64,000 bases of DNA from Stenomitos rutilans HA7619-LM2 (GCA_019358945.1 JAHHIE010000010.1:1-64000), one strand, 5' to 3'; numbered from the stretch's first letter, positions 53,592 through 63,070 are shown. Numbers and translations: made by a program. Notes: a model not told the origin generated them from the sequence alone.

Positions 53592-53741
53592 TTTGCTTTT
53601 CCTTTTCTCTGTAAAATCGAGCGTATTAGTGGCAGCTAATTTCAGCAGTACCTTCAATAAGATTTCTGTTGCATAAGCTTACGGACTGTAGATTCAGCCA
53701 GTTCCAAACCATCATTCCCCTTAGCTAAATTCGACTAACAG

Positions 53742-56360
53742 CTATTTTGCCTTTGCTTCCAGGTTTTCCAGGCGGCTTCTCAACTCCTGGTTTGCTTGTT
53801 TCAATTGATCCAATTCTTCGCGGAGTTGCTTCACGGCTTTGTCGGAACCAACGTTTTTCTGAACGCGCTGGACGGCTTCTTCGGCGATGCGACGCACGCG
53901 ACCGTCGGGAGTTTGGTCTGCAAGAGCTTGCAAGATACCGATCGCCCGTGCGGTTTCCATCTGTCCCAGTGCAATCACAACGGCTACTTGCGTCAGGAAG
54001 AAGGTTTCGCGCGACAGTTCTCGAAGGCGATCGAGAATGCGTTCCAGGTTACTGTTCGCTTGTCCAGTAGAAATAGCACCGAGGGCACGAATGGCGGCGA
54101 GGCGCAGCGCTTGGGGTACACCGGGAGCCGTGTATTCTAGGATGAGGTTCAGGGCATCTTCGGAGGTTTTCATTTGGCTGAGGGCACCGATCGCGCCCGA
54201 TCTCACCACTTCATTCCAGCCCTGCCGCTCCTTCAGCACCGACTTGAGCACCTTCATCACCTTCTCTTCTCTTGACTCACCCAGGCTGGAGGTGACAATG
54301 CTGCCCAATCCACGAATAGCCGCCGCTTCCACGTAATAGCTGGCATCGCCCGCTTCGGCAATGGACTTCAGCGCTTTATAACTTTCGCGGGTCTTGATGG
54401 TTGCCAGAACTTCAACAGTGGCTCGTCGCACCCGTGCATCGGAGTCTTTCAATCCGGCCGTTAAGCCGTCAAAGGCCTGATCGAGCTTAATCGTGGCAAG
54501 ATTTCTAGCGATTTCAACGCGCACACCCCAGAAGGGTTCAGCTTTCAGTGCGTTCGTGAGCGCCTTTACAGTCTCCAAGCCGCCTTTCTTTGCCAGCATT
54601 TCAGCCGCCACAATGCGCGACAGCGGATCGGGATCAGCCTGTAGCTGCACTTTGAGTTCTGGTAGCGGATATTCCAGCACCACCGTTTTGAGAATATGGC
54701 TGCTCACGTCAAAGCTCACAAAATCCGGCTTTTTCTCCAGCGGGAAGTAGAAGGCTTGCTCGCGCTCGTGAATGCGGACGGGGAAAGTTTTGAGTTTTGA
54801 GTTTTGAGTTTCGAGTTTCGAGCCATTGTTAGTTTCTGACTCCTGACTCCTGACTCCTGACTCCTCTCCTACATACCCAAACCCGATCGGCACTTTCAAA
54901 TCAAACAACTCCGCCTGCGTCTGCGTAACGGTCACTTTAGCGAGGTTGCTGTCGTTATCCCAGGAGTAGGCGACTTTGTAATCGGGGTGCCCGCCGCGAT
55001 AGACGTACTGATCGAAGAGGAAGAGCAGGTTGCGTCCACTGGCTTTTTCGATCGCCCTCAGCAAATCAACGGTTTCCACCGTCTTGTGGGCATTGTCGTT
55101 AACAAACGTTGCAACTGCTTTCCAGAAAAGGGCATCGCCCAACTCGGCGCGAATCATGTGATAGACGCAGGCACCTTTTTCGTAAAGATGGCGATCGTAG
55201 AGTTCGATCGCTTCTCGGTAAACATGGGTGACGATGGGACGACGATAGCGAGAACTGTCTTCATCCAGGTAATTCCGGGCTTCACCAAGACGGTAATAGG
55301 CGGCATCTTCAGCACCGTATTCGTGGTCCGTCCACATGATTTCGGAGTAGGATGCCATGCCTTCTTTTAACCAGGCGTGCGACCAGTGCTTAATGACGAC
55401 CAGATCGCCAAACCATTGATGGGCAAGTTCATGAGCCACTAAGCTTTCGGTACCCCGGTTGTCGATCGCAGCGCGTTCATCCAGCAGGCAGCGATCGGTC
55501 AGCAGCGTTGTCGAAGTATTTTCCATCCCACCAAAGATGAAGTCATCGACACAAACCTGCGCGTATTTAGGATAGGGATAGGTGTAGCCGTACTTTTCGC
55601 TAAAAAACTCAATCATGCGGGGCGTTTTGCCCATGCTGATCCGTGCTTCTTTTTCTTTGCCTTTCTCGGCGTAGTAAGTGACGGGCTTACCCTTCCACTC
55701 ATCCCGTAGCTCAGCAAAATCTCCCACTGCCAGCGTCATCAGGTAGGTAGGATGCACCTGCTTTTGGTGCCAGTGATAGATTTTGTCGTCACCATCCGCC
55801 TCGGTGTTAACTAACTCACCATTGGAAATCGCCATGAGTTGCTTCGGCACGCGCACCCGAATTTCGGAGGTTGCCAGTTGTCCGGGATAGTCGAAGCAGG
55901 GAAACCAGAAGCGAGAGTCTTCGTCTTCGCCCTGAGTCCATACCTGGACGGGTTTATCGGGATAATGCTTGTCGGGCGCGATGAAGTAGAGGCCGCGTTG
56001 GGGGTTGTTAACGCGATAGGCGATCGTCAGCTCAATCGGTTCTCCGGCTCTTGTCGTCGGCTCTAGCTGGATGTGCAGCAGTTCTCCATCGTAGTCAAAG
56101 CGTTGTTTTGTCTCGCCTACGTAAACCGAGTCGATCTGTAAATTCACCGCATCTAACGTCAGACGATCGATGCCGTCGCGCACAGGATTTAATCGAATCG
56201 TACAGGTGCCGTGATAGCGCTGATTCGGAATATCCAGATCGAGATCCAGAAAAATATGCTCCACCTGTCCGGGACGATCGGGGTTGTAGTGAGGTTTCGC
56301 ACCGGGCAGTTCAAAGGACTTGTGACCATTCGTATCAGGGTCAAAATAAACCTGTGGCAT
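53742..56360 (-). CDS. pepN: M1 family aminopeptidase with HEAT repeats
   Basis: An 872-residue metallopeptidase. The M1 core has the GGMENTSTT motif (about 280), the zinc site VAHELAHQWFGD (about 307-318) and the second zinc Glu in KEGMASYSE. After about residue 560, HEAT-like repeats appear (VSFDVSSHILKTVVLE, then repeated ALG, DARVRRATVEVLATI, VRRIAEEAVQRV). The final 35 residues are a predicted coiled coil (LREELDQLKQANQELRSRLE). It removes N-terminal amino acids from peptides, in the cytoplasm since no signal peptide is seen. Residues at about 497-525 derive from an inserted repeat. The HEAT tail is unlike E. coli PepN but known in cyanobacterial M1 proteins. Confidence 0.93.
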   Translation of the reverse strand: MPQVYFDPDTNGHKSFELPGAKPHYNPDRPGQVEHIFLDLDLDIPNQRYHGTCTIRLNPVRDGIDRLTLDAVNLQIDSVYVGETKQRFDYDGELLHIQLEPTTRAGEPIELTIAYRVNNPQRGLYFIAPDKHYPDKPVQVWTQGEDEDSRFWFPCFDYPGQLATSEIRVRVPKQLMAISNGELVNTEADGDDKIYHWHQKQVHPTYLMTLAVGDFAELRDEWKGKPVTYYAEKGKEKEARISMGKTPRMIEFFSEKYGYTYPYPKYAQVCVDDFIFGGMENTSTTLLTDRCLLDERAAIDNRGTESLVAHELAHQWFGDLVVIKHWSHAWLKEGMASYSEIMWTDHEYGAEDAAYYRLGEARNYLDEDSSRYRRPIVTHVYREAIELYDRHLYEKGACVYHMIRAELGDALFWKAVATFVNDNAHKTVETVDLLRAIEKASGRNLLFLFDQYVYRGGHPDYKVAYSWDNDSNLAKVTVTQTQAELFDLKVPIGFGYVGEESGVRSQESETNNGSKLETQNSKLKTFPVRIHEREQAFYFPLEKKPDFVSFDVSSHILKTVVLEYPLPELKVQLQADPDPLSRIVAAEMLAKKGGLETVKALTNALKAEPFWGVRVEIARNLATIKLDQAFDGLTAGLKDSDARVRRATVEVLATIKTRESYKALKSIAEAGDASYYVEAAAIRGLGSIVTSSLGESREEKVMKVLKSVLKERQGWNEVVRSGAIGALSQMKTSEDALNLILEYTAPGVPQALRLAAIRALGAISTGQANSNLERILDRLRELSRETFFLTQVAVVIALGQMETARAIGILQALADQTPDGRVRRIAEEAVQRVQKNVGSDKAVKQLREELDQLKQANQELRSRLENLEAKAK
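54786..54872 (-). repeat. dispersed repeat inserted in-frame in the M1 aminopeptidase gene
   Basis: The segment consists of TTTTGAG units (54786-54815) and four ACTCCTG units (54839-54866), both common between genes here. Read on the minus strand it encodes EESGVRSQESE, then NSKLKT. The frame stays open, and the segment separates VPIGFGYVG from FPVRIHEREQAF, which adjoin naturally in the M1 domain. Confidence 0.8.
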
Positions 56361-56575
56361 AAATTGGACGCTCTGTTGCTTAGAAAATTAACGGTGGAAA
56401 TAAACGATCATCTCGCAGATTCAGCATTGCTTTCTTCTCAGCCTAGCGTGGATGCCTTCGATCGGCTGTCTCCATCATCCACTGCTGTCAATGGCATCAT
56501 CAGCAACCGCCTCAAACGATGCAGACTACTGAGATAATAATCCTATTCCACCCATTCTTTTGCTAAATCGTACTC

Positions 56576-57616
56576 ATGACGGCTACAAGTTTTGCACCCA
56601 ATCTTGCGTCCCACCTCATCAACGGTCTCTTAGCAGTCAAGCCGCTGGCAGCTTTGGCAAAGCACCAGGCACGTCAGATGATGATTAAGCGGGCAGAATT
56701 GATCGGGGTCTACTGGCTAAAAGAAGTAGAGGCATTGCGATCGCGCGCCTGGGACAACGATTTAGCGCAGGTACAAAACCCAGATCTGTTCTATCCGGAG
56801 TACTATGTCACCTCGTTTCATGCCTACGAAGAAGGCAATTTGGGTTGGGAACCCGCGCTGGAGGTAGAAGTTGCGGCTCATGCCGTCCACGCTCGCATTT
56901 GGCAAGACGCTGGAGCGCAGGGCGATGCGTGGTTGCGTCAGAGCTATCACGATGTCTTAAAGGCTCAACTGCCTGTAGCGCCCAACGACATTTTGGACAT
57001 TGGCTGTAGCGTGGGGATGAGTACGTTTGCGCTGCAAGAAACGTTTCCAACCGCGCAGATGACAGGACTGGATTTGTCGCCGTATTTTTTGGCAGTAGCG
57101 AAGTACCGGGGGGAAGGTAGAAGGCAGGAGGCAGAGGGAGCAGGGGGATCAGGAGTCAGGAATCAGGAGTCAGGGGAAGTAAGGGAAGCAGGGAGAGACG
57201 GAAATTTAACTCAAAACTCAAAACTCAAAACTCATAACTCTTCTCCTCACCCCTTACCCACCTGGCTACACGCAGCGGCTGAGTCTACGGGCTTACCGGA
57301 TGCGTCGTTTAATCTGGTGTCGGCGTGTTTAGTGTTTCATGAGTTGCCGCAGAGTGCTGCGATCGCCATCCTCCAAGAAGCGCGTCGTTTGCTGCGTCCA
57401 GATGGGCACCTGACCATTATGGATATGAACCCCAGGTCTGAGATCTACTCCAAAATGCCGCCTTATGTGAAGACGCTGCTGAAAAGTACGGAACCCTATC
57501 TGGATGAGTATTTTTCGCTAGATCTGGAGGGCGCGATCGCCGCTGCTGGTTTCGCTCAACCAACTGTGACGTGCAATAGTCCACGCCATCGGACGATCGT
57601 CGCTCAAGTAAAGTAA
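56576..57616 (+). CDS. class I SAM-dependent methyltransferase with repeat insertion
   Basis: A 346-residue protein. The SAM motif I is DILDIGCSVGMSTFAL (about 138-153), AQMTGLDLSPYFL is motif II, and motif IV is SFNLVSACLVFHELP, with DGHLTIMDMNPRS following. A helical N-terminal part (KPLAALAKHQARQMMIKRAELIG) precedes it. Between SPYFLAVAKYRG and TWLHAAAES, where SAM methyltransferases have adjoining strands, about 48 residues derive from inserted repeats (57112-57258). The substrate is unknown; the family includes ubiquinone/menaquinone-type and small-molecule methyltransferases. The neighbour on the left is divergent. Confidence 0.85.
   Translation: MTATSFAPNLASHLINGLLAVKPLAALAKHQARQMMIKRAELIGVYWLKEVEALRSRAWDNDLAQVQNPDLFYPEYYVTSFHAYEEGNLGWEPALEVEVAAHAVHARIWQDAGAQGDAWLRQSYHDVLKAQLPVAPNDILDIGCSVGMSTFALQETFPTAQMTGLDLSPYFLAVAKYRGEGRRQEAEGAGGSGVRNQESGEVREAGRDGNLTQNSKLKTHNSSPHPLPTWLHAAAESTGLPDASFNLVSACLVFHELPQSAAIAILQEARRLLRPDGHLTIMDMNPRSEIYSKMPPYVKTLLKSTEPYLDEYFSLDLEGAIAAAGFAQPTVTCNSPRHRTIVAQVK
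57112..57258 (+). repeat. dispersed repeat inserted in-frame in the methyltransferase gene
   Basis: About 147 bases made of purine-rich GGCAGGAGGCAGAGGGAGC, GAGTCAGGAATCAGGAGTCAG and three CAAAACT units (57210-57238). They encode GEGRRQEAEGAGGSG, VRNQESGEV and LTQNSKLKTHNSS, with no stop codon. These same units lie between genes at about 50940-50975, 60978-61010 and 61621-61635. Confidence 0.82.
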
Positions 57617-57745
57617 TTGGCGATTTTCGACACATCCTAACGTTTAGTGGTGCCCACCTACTTACCGCAGGAGTTGCCGCACTAAAAGCTACCTTAAATC
57701 GTCTATGTTACGCTTGGAAGTGGCTTTAGTACTCCAAAAAACGAC

Positions 57746-58213
57746 GTGGCCCAAACTGTCAATCAACTCAAGCTTTACGATCGCGACTTTGTAGCCTGGT
57801 GTGAAGACACGGTTGCCAAGCTAAGAGCGCATGACATTGAGGGGTTGGATTTTGACAGTCTGATTGAGGAGATTGAAGGCTTGGCAGGCAGAGACAAGCG
57901 AGAAGTTGTGAGCAGATTAGATGTGCTATTGGTGCATTTGCTTAAGCGAATCTACGTTGCCAGTCCCTATGACTATAGAGGTTGGGAAAATACGATCGCG
58001 GAACAACGTCGGGAGTTAAACACTTTATTGAAACAATCTCCTAGTTTGAAGCATTATTTTGTTGAAGTGTTTGATGACGGTTGGCAGTATGCATTGAAGC
58101 GAGTCAGAAAAGATTATCCAGACGTTAAATTTCCTGAGAAGTGGCAGTTTAGCCGTGAGATTGAGGCACTTCTGGATCAGGAGTTTTGGTTGGCGGCTGA
58201 GGATTTAGAATAG
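57746..58213 (+). CDS. DUF29 family protein
   Basis: A 155-residue protein with a GTG start at 57746; no ATG is available nearby. YDRDFVAWCEDTVAKLRAHD, DFDSLIEEIEGLAGRDKREV, LDVLLVHLLKRI, and YDYRGWENTIAEQRRELNTLL match DUF29, a family abundant in cyanobacteria, entirely helical and of unknown function, sometimes associated with mobile elements or toxin-like loci. It follows the methyltransferase on the same strand but with 130 bases between. Confidence 0.9.
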   Translation: MAQTVNQLKLYDRDFVAWCEDTVAKLRAHDIEGLDFDSLIEEIEGLAGRDKREVVSRLDVLLVHLLKRIYVASPYDYRGWENTIAEQRRELNTLLKQSPSLKHYFVEVFDDGWQYALKRVRKDYPDVKFPEKWQFSREIEALLDQEFWLAAEDLE

Positions 58214-58320
58214 GCGATCGCACAGCGACGTTGGACGTTGTTTCACCCAGCTTGCAAGCTTACCAAAACTCGATCGGCTGTTTCTTCCTTACAGCTATCA
58301 AGTAATTGATTCCATGTGCC

Positions 58321-60399
58321 TTACCAAACTGTCCAATCTTCCCATTTTTCGTTGAAGATCGAGGTGCTGGGGAATGCGGTTGGATTACCGTTTTGGTTCA
58401 GGCGCTTTTGCAGTTTTTGTAGCTTGGGTGTGGTGCCGGATAAATCATCAACTAACTGATAGGGATAAATGCCTTCGGACAGTACGAAGTCGGCTGTGGT
58501 GCCAGCCGCCGCGCCTACTGACCACTCAAAGGAATGAACGCGATAATCGGCGGCAACAATGAAGCTGGTAGCGATACTTTTGCTGGCAACGAGGAGATTG
58601 TCGAGTTTTTGCGGAATCATCGATCGCAATGGAATCTGCCCCGGATAGGACTGCCCATGCGCTTGCCGTACACCCGGACGCTCAATATTGCCAGGTTTTT
58701 CGGGTGGGGAGTCTTGCATACAGGGATGGAAGTCGATCGCGTACTGAGAAATACCAACCGAATCGGGATAGATGGTAGAGCGAGTGCGAGGAGTGACGTT
58801 CTCCGGTGGAATGTCGTTCACAATGACTTTTCCTGTTTCCAGTCCAGCCAGGGCAATGTAGAGCGATCGATAGAGCGATGCAGGCAACTTGCGGTAATAC
58901 TCCTGCCGATAGTCTGCACGCGAGACATCAATCTCATTCACGCTGAAACCGTTGGGGTAGCCAGTAGATGTTCGCCCGATCAACCGTCGCCCTTCGCGCA
59001 TGTAGGGATATTTGGACAAGCCGTGCGCGGTGCCCATTGGCGTATTGAAACCAGTAAGTAGGCGATGGTTGGGTGCAGGTTTCTTAAAGCCGGGGCCAAG
59101 TTGCGAATCGGTCGTACCTTCAACTAGCCAGTAGTAGAAGCCCAATGCTAACTCCTCGGCTTTACGGAGAGCATCAGGTCGTAAACCGCCCATCCAGCTT
59201 CCAGAGGCGAGTTGTCCCATTTGTTGCAACTGATCACGGCTGTAGACCAAATTATCCGCTGCGGTACCCGGACGGTAATCGTTGCCCCACACCCAGTTCT
59301 GCATGGAAATATCGCCAGGAGACGGGGCTGTGACGGTCAACGGGCCTGCTTTGATGCGCGCTCCCGGTCTAGGACTCCAGATGCGACGGTAGGTGAACAC
59401 AAAGTTGAAGTCGGCTTTGCGGTAATCGGCATCATAACCGTAGTACGGCTCGTATTGCTCATAAAAGGGTGGCTTTTGCTGGGGCTGATCACCATCCATC
59501 TGCTCCATTGCAAAGGTATAGGTGAAACCTTGCAAACAGTAAGGATCGCCTGTTTCTGTGGGCGAAGACGGATTCAGATAGGTACGAGGATCAAGCCCAA
59601 TCCGATACGGCACATCTGCTAGCGCGATTAGTTCGCCTGTTTCTGTGGCATCGACGACGATCCAGCGCTGTTTCAAGGGCACCAAGCGAATGACTTGCTT
59701 GGTCAGACGCGAGGAATTTTCGTAGCGATACGCATCTTCGATCGTCCTTGACAACGGTTCTGTATTCAGAGGTGGCGTACCGATTGCAGGACTGTGGTGA
59801 ATGGCGATCGCCGCTTGAATCAGCTTGCCATCCGTGCCTACAACCAGATCTTTGACGACGGTAGAGGGAAACCATTGCAGAGTGCCCTTCCCTTTCTTTG
59901 CCGCCTCTTGCAGCATCGTCATCAAAATCTGCTCGGCATCGTTTGGCAAAAAGCACGACACGCTGACCCAACATTGACCAGGGTTGAGTTTGCCATACTT
60001 TTGCTCAATCCGCTGACGTAGTTCGTTGTAGCCCCGTGCGTAGAAGAGAAGTGCCCGCTGCTTTTTCGCCTCATCCAGCGCAGAGGTACCTTGTGACGTG
60101 AGTTGTCCCCCAACCCAATCGGTAATTTCCGTCAGGCAAACAGTACGCCCAGCTTGCAATGCTTCGTAAGCCGTTGCTACGCCAGCAAGGCCGCCGCCTG
60201 CAACTAAAAGATCACAATTGACCGTGCGATCGATCGATCGAGGTAGGTTTATCGGCACTACAAGGTCGCTTTGAACGATCGGGCCTTGAGCCAAAGGACT
60301 TTGAGCAGGCGCACGAAACGCCCAACTTACCATGCTTACAATCAAAAAAGCGACAACAGTAAGCTTGATAGAACTGCGCCAGCGAACACGTTTAACCAT
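58321..60399 (-). CDS. FAD-dependent oxidoreductase, exported
   Basis: A 692-residue protein with an N-terminal membrane segment (about 12-30, TVVAFLIVSMVSWAF) and an APAQS cleavage-like site. DLLVAGGGLAGVATAYEALQAG (about 64-85) is the FAD-binding Rossmann motif with GWVGGQ-type DWVGGQLTSQGTSALDE behind it. This Val-Gly-Gly-Gln-Leu pattern is typical of the FAD-dependent oxidoreductase family that includes glucose-inhibited-division and glycoside-associated enzymes (Pfam FAD_oxidored). VVDATETGELIALADVPYRIG and LDNLLVASKSIATSFIV complete it. The export and unknown substrate suggest periplasmic or wall-associated redox activity. Confidence 0.87.
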   Translation of the reverse strand: MVKRVRWRSSIKLTVVAFLIVSMVSWAFRAPAQSPLAQGPIVQSDLVVPINLPRSIDRTVNCDLLVAGGGLAGVATAYEALQAGRTVCLTEITDWVGGQLTSQGTSALDEAKKQRALLFYARGYNELRQRIEQKYGKLNPGQCWVSVSCFLPNDAEQILMTMLQEAAKKGKGTLQWFPSTVVKDLVVGTDGKLIQAAIAIHHSPAIGTPPLNTEPLSRTIEDAYRYENSSRLTKQVIRLVPLKQRWIVVDATETGELIALADVPYRIGLDPRTYLNPSSPTETGDPYCLQGFTYTFAMEQMDGDQPQQKPPFYEQYEPYYGYDADYRKADFNFVFTYRRIWSPRPGARIKAGPLTVTAPSPGDISMQNWVWGNDYRPGTAADNLVYSRDQLQQMGQLASGSWMGGLRPDALRKAEELALGFYYWLVEGTTDSQLGPGFKKPAPNHRLLTGFNTPMGTAHGLSKYPYMREGRRLIGRTSTGYPNGFSVNEIDVSRADYRQEYYRKLPASLYRSLYIALAGLETGKVIVNDIPPENVTPRTRSTIYPDSVGISQYAIDFHPCMQDSPPEKPGNIERPGVRQAHGQSYPGQIPLRSMIPQKLDNLLVASKSIATSFIVAADYRVHSFEWSVGAAAGTTADFVLSEGIYPYQLVDDLSGTTPKLQKLQKRLNQNGNPTAFPSTSIFNEKWEDWTVW

Positions 60400-60531
60400 G
60401 CAAGTTGAGGAATGCGACTGAAGGTAAGACTCTCAACTCTGGACTATAGCTCACTTCTCAATTGAGGGATCGAACTAAACGAGCGATCAACAATGCTGAT
60501 AGCTTAGTTACTCCAAAGATGCCTTACCTAT

Positions 60532-60765
60532 CTACTCAGGAACACCTGCTGGCGCATCATGTTCCCGATAGTTGGCATCAACCCAACAGCGCGGCAGGCT
60601 CTCTCCCGATGGAAAAATCAACGTCTCTTTCGCGATCGGCTCTTTATCCTGCTCCTCTTCTCCTGACTGCACACGCCCAGAAATCTTATCTTTTGCAGGA
60701 TTAACCAAATCAACAATTTCAACCACTTCAATCAGTGACCCTGTGCGCTTGTCTTGTAGCAACAT
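60532..60765 (-). CDS. small conserved hypothetical protein
   Basis: A protein of about 77 residues starting MLLQDKRTGSLIEVVEIVDLVNP, with a central acidic stretch RVQSGEEEQDKE and ending LIFPSGESLPRCWVDANYREHD. The regular beta-rich pattern and the well-ordered C-terminus look like a real cyanobacterial gene, but I cannot name a family. ATG 60765 is used instead of the adjacent ATG 60768. It precedes the FAD oxidoreductase by about 130 bases on the same strand. Confidence 0.6.
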   Translation of the reverse strand: MLLQDKRTGSLIEVVEIVDLVNPAKDKISGRVQSGEEEQDKEPIAKETLIFPSGESLPRCWVDANYREHDAPAGVPE

Positions 60766-60768
60766 CAA

Positions 60769-61117
60769 CGTTTCCTCAATGCGATCGGTGGACAGTCATC
60801 ATTTCGTTTGTAAGGGCATTTCATGTAACCTCTTTACAAACATCCCATCCTTGAACACATCTCATTAAAGGTGAGCACGCAGATTTTTACGCCATCCCGC
60901 GGGAAGAGACCGCTGGAGAATAGTGCAGTCATTCTGAATGAGAAGGTGATCTTAGTGGTCAGCGGTCAGCGTAGAAGTTTTGAGTTCTGAGTTTTGAGTT
61001 TTGAGTTAAATTGCCGTCTTCCCCCGCTTCCCCGTCTTCCTCCGCACCCCAACTCCCAACTCCCGACTCCCTTCTTCTATCTTTTACCTTTTGCCTTTTA
61101 CCTTCTGCCTTTTGCCT
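60769..61117. repeat. repeat-rich intergenic region
   Basis: Contains GGTCAGCGGTCAGCG (about 60957-60971), four TTTTGAG units (60978-61005), pyrimidine-rich CCCGCTTCCCCGTC segments and CTTTTACCTTTTGCC units (about 61080-61120). No gene is present. Confidence 0.8.
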
Positions 61118-61501
61118 TCAACGTCCTTTCTCCGCCAACCAGTAACCTACTGCAATGCCCAAGAAGCTGGCGGCTAAGTCTGTGGCATCGAGTGTGCGAT
61201 TGGGTGAGAACGATTGGAGCAGTTCCTCTATCACTGTTCCGATCGCAAAGAGAATGGGAAACAGCGGTACTGCGATCGCTCGCATGACCAGCCGACGATA
61301 CGCAAACACTCGATGTCCTAAATAAACGGCAACACCATAAAGAACGACATGTCCAATTTTGTCGTAGTACGGAATCTGGCTAAATTGTGGCGGCAGATTG
61401 CCAGTATAGGCGAGCAGCAGAATGATGAGAAAGGCCGTGGTGTAGAGAACTGCTAAGAGTTGCCACCCGAAACGTTTTGCTGCGGTCGGTTGCCCTTTCA
61501 T
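61118..61501 (-). CDS. VanZ family protein
   Basis: A 127-residue membrane protein with about four hydrophobic segments. The central DKIGHVVLYGVAVYLGH and the last helix IEELLQSFSPNRTLDATDLAASFLGIAVGY (motif E-x-x-Q, then D-x-x-D-x-x-A) match VanZ-like proteins, which confer low teicoplanin resistance in Enterococcus and are otherwise of unknown function. Length is normal. It follows the Pr6Pr gene on the same strand after 244 bases with repeats. Confidence 0.88.
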   Translation of the reverse strand: MKGQPTAAKRFGWQLLAVLYTTAFLIILLLAYTGNLPPQFSQIPYYDKIGHVVLYGVAVYLGHRVFAYRRLVMRAIAVPLFPILFAIGTVIEELLQSFSPNRTLDATDLAASFLGIAVGYWLAEKGR

Positions 61502-61745
61502 CAGGTTGCTCCTCTAAGTTGTCTTTGCCATCACTACCCGTTTGGCACGATCGCTTTCGTAAGCTTCATCCAGGCTTGACGCAACCTTTAGTGACTTTCA
61601 GAGGCAACACACGGCATGCTTGAGGAGTCAGGAGTCAGAATGTATACTGCTCCTGGCTTCCGATTCCATGCTGAGGATGAACTAGAACAATCGCCAGAAT
61701 CAAAATACTGATGGGCAGGGTTGTGCCTTCTGCCTTTTACTTTAC

Positions 61746-62417
61746 TTACCGAAGCGATCGCACCGAAGATGGATCGCGCAGTGCAGTTGAGCGGGCATCT
61801 TTGCCTAGCGCGCGATCGATTGCAAGGAGCAGTAACCCAATGACCAGAAAGCCGATCGCCATAAAAAAGCTGTTGAGTAACGTCTGCGGGTAGCCCAGCT
61901 TTGCCACATCAATAAAGGGATAGGGATAAAACCCAAAAATAGCACCCCAAAACAAGGCCCAGCCTAGAAACGCCAGGGGAAACACTAACCATCGCACGGC
62001 ATCGTTCCAGCGCAGGTAGCCTTTGGGTGTGAAGAATAACCATTCAATGAGATACAACCCAGGCAGCACGTAATGCAGTGCGACATCGGCTAGCCACGAC
62101 AGCCCGGTGGGGGTCCAAATGTGTCTGAGGATGAGAACGTAAACAAGACTTGTGATAAAGATGTAGACTCCTACGCCAGTTTTCACTTTGGGATGAGCAA
62201 AGAAGCCGTCTGCGTAGCGCTGTACCCCTACCGTTGTAAACACTATGGCAACCAGAATATTGCTGAGAATGGTGAAGTAATCAAAAAACTTCATCACGCC
62301 CACGATGCCAGGTAAGCCCTTTTCCAGGTTGATCACGATCAGCAGATAAAGCTGTAGTGCCAAGGCGCTCCAACCTAAGATCGCGCTCAAAATCCTAAAC
62401 AACTGACGGCTATTCAT
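61746..62417 (-). CDS. Pr6Pr family membrane protein
   Basis: A 223-residue protein with six hydrophobic segments. FFDYFTILSNILVAIVF, LVYVLILRHIW, HYVLPGLYLIEWLFFTPKGYLRW and WALFWGAIFGFYPYPFIDVAKLGYPQTLLN match the Pr6Pr (six-helix, FAR-17a/AIG1-like) family. The function is unknown. The His in LRHIW and in LHYVLPG are conserved in the family and may be at the membrane surface. The last 20 residues are hydrophilic and variable. Confidence 0.88.
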   Translation of the reverse strand: MNSRQLFRILSAILGWSALALQLYLLIVINLEKGLPGIVGVMKFFDYFTILSNILVAIVFTTVGVQRYADGFFAHPKVKTGVGVYIFITSLVYVLILRHIWTPTGLSWLADVALHYVLPGLYLIEWLFFTPKGYLRWNDAVRWLVFPLAFLGWALFWGAIFGFYPYPFIDVAKLGYPQTLLNSFFMAIGFLVIGLLLLAIDRALGKDARSTALRDPSSVRSLR

Positions 62418-62560
62418 TACGTCTCCCCACTACCTATTCCCTGAGTTCTTTTTAACGTGGTTGAATGGGCACCTCTGGAGCCACTAATGCACGCCACACT
62501 GGAAGCTTCCTCCTTAAAAACGCTTTCGACTATATTTTTTACCGTCCGGGAAATAATAGC

Positions 62561-63070
62561 TTAGATAGCGAGAGCTATTCTGACCTTTGCCAGGGCAAGT
62601 GCCTCTCGTTCGCTGACTTTGGCCCCAGAACCAAAGAGTCCTTTCCCTGCCGCGTTTGCTACAGCTTCAGCACAGGTGTAAATGAATGCCTTATACTCGC
62701 CAATTTCTTCCGGTGTGGCTTTGCCGTGTAAGGAGTCAAGCGCCGTATTGATGGCTGCGATCGCCTGATCGACTAAAACACCTGCTTTGACATCTTCAGG
62801 CTTCACGGAGGGCGGTTCAAGTACAACCGCGCCACTGCGTAATGCTGCTTCTGAAAACACGGCTTGAATAATTGAATTTTGGGGATATTTTTGAGCCGCT
62901 CTCACAATGGCTCTAGACAATGCTGCTAGTTCGATCGCGGTTGACACAAGGCCCAGATCTGATGTAGCAATCGCAAAACCAGCCATTAGAGGCGCTTGGG
63001 CAACCGTTGCTTGCTCTTGTGAGGTGTAGCTTGTGATCATTCTTTGTAGCAACAATACGCTGTCGCTCAC
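62561..63070 (-). CDS. hypothetical helical protein
   Basis: A 169-residue product that is almost wholly helical by pattern, with Ala-rich segments LVSTAIELAALSRAIVRAAQKYP, IAAINTALDSLHGK, EEIGEYKAFIYTCAEAVANAAGKG and KVSEREALALAKVRIALA. The IYTCAEAVANAAGKG segment resembles helices in small cyanobacterial proteins of unknown function, but I cannot place it. No membrane segment is visible. A second ATG 10 codons in (MITSYTSQEQ) is a possible start. A weak AATAGCT/AGCTATT inverted repeat lies right at its 3' end. Confidence 0.6.
   Translation of the reverse strand: MSDSVLLLQRMITSYTSQEQATVAQAPLMAGFAIATSDLGLVSTAIELAALSRAIVRAAQKYPQNSIIQAVFSEAALRSGAVVLEPPSVKPEDVKAGVLVDQAIAAINTALDSLHGKATPEEIGEYKAFIYTCAEAVANAAGKGLFGSGAKVSEREALALAKVRIALAI

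Noticed and set aside
53747-54336. Plus-strand frames opposite the M1 aminopeptidase
   Set aside because: They overlap completely with a clearly conserved gene and have no independent features.
62541-62560. AATAGCT/AGCTATT inverted repeat as a strong terminator
   Set aside because: The stem is only seven bases and no T-run follows in the direction of the adjacent gene.
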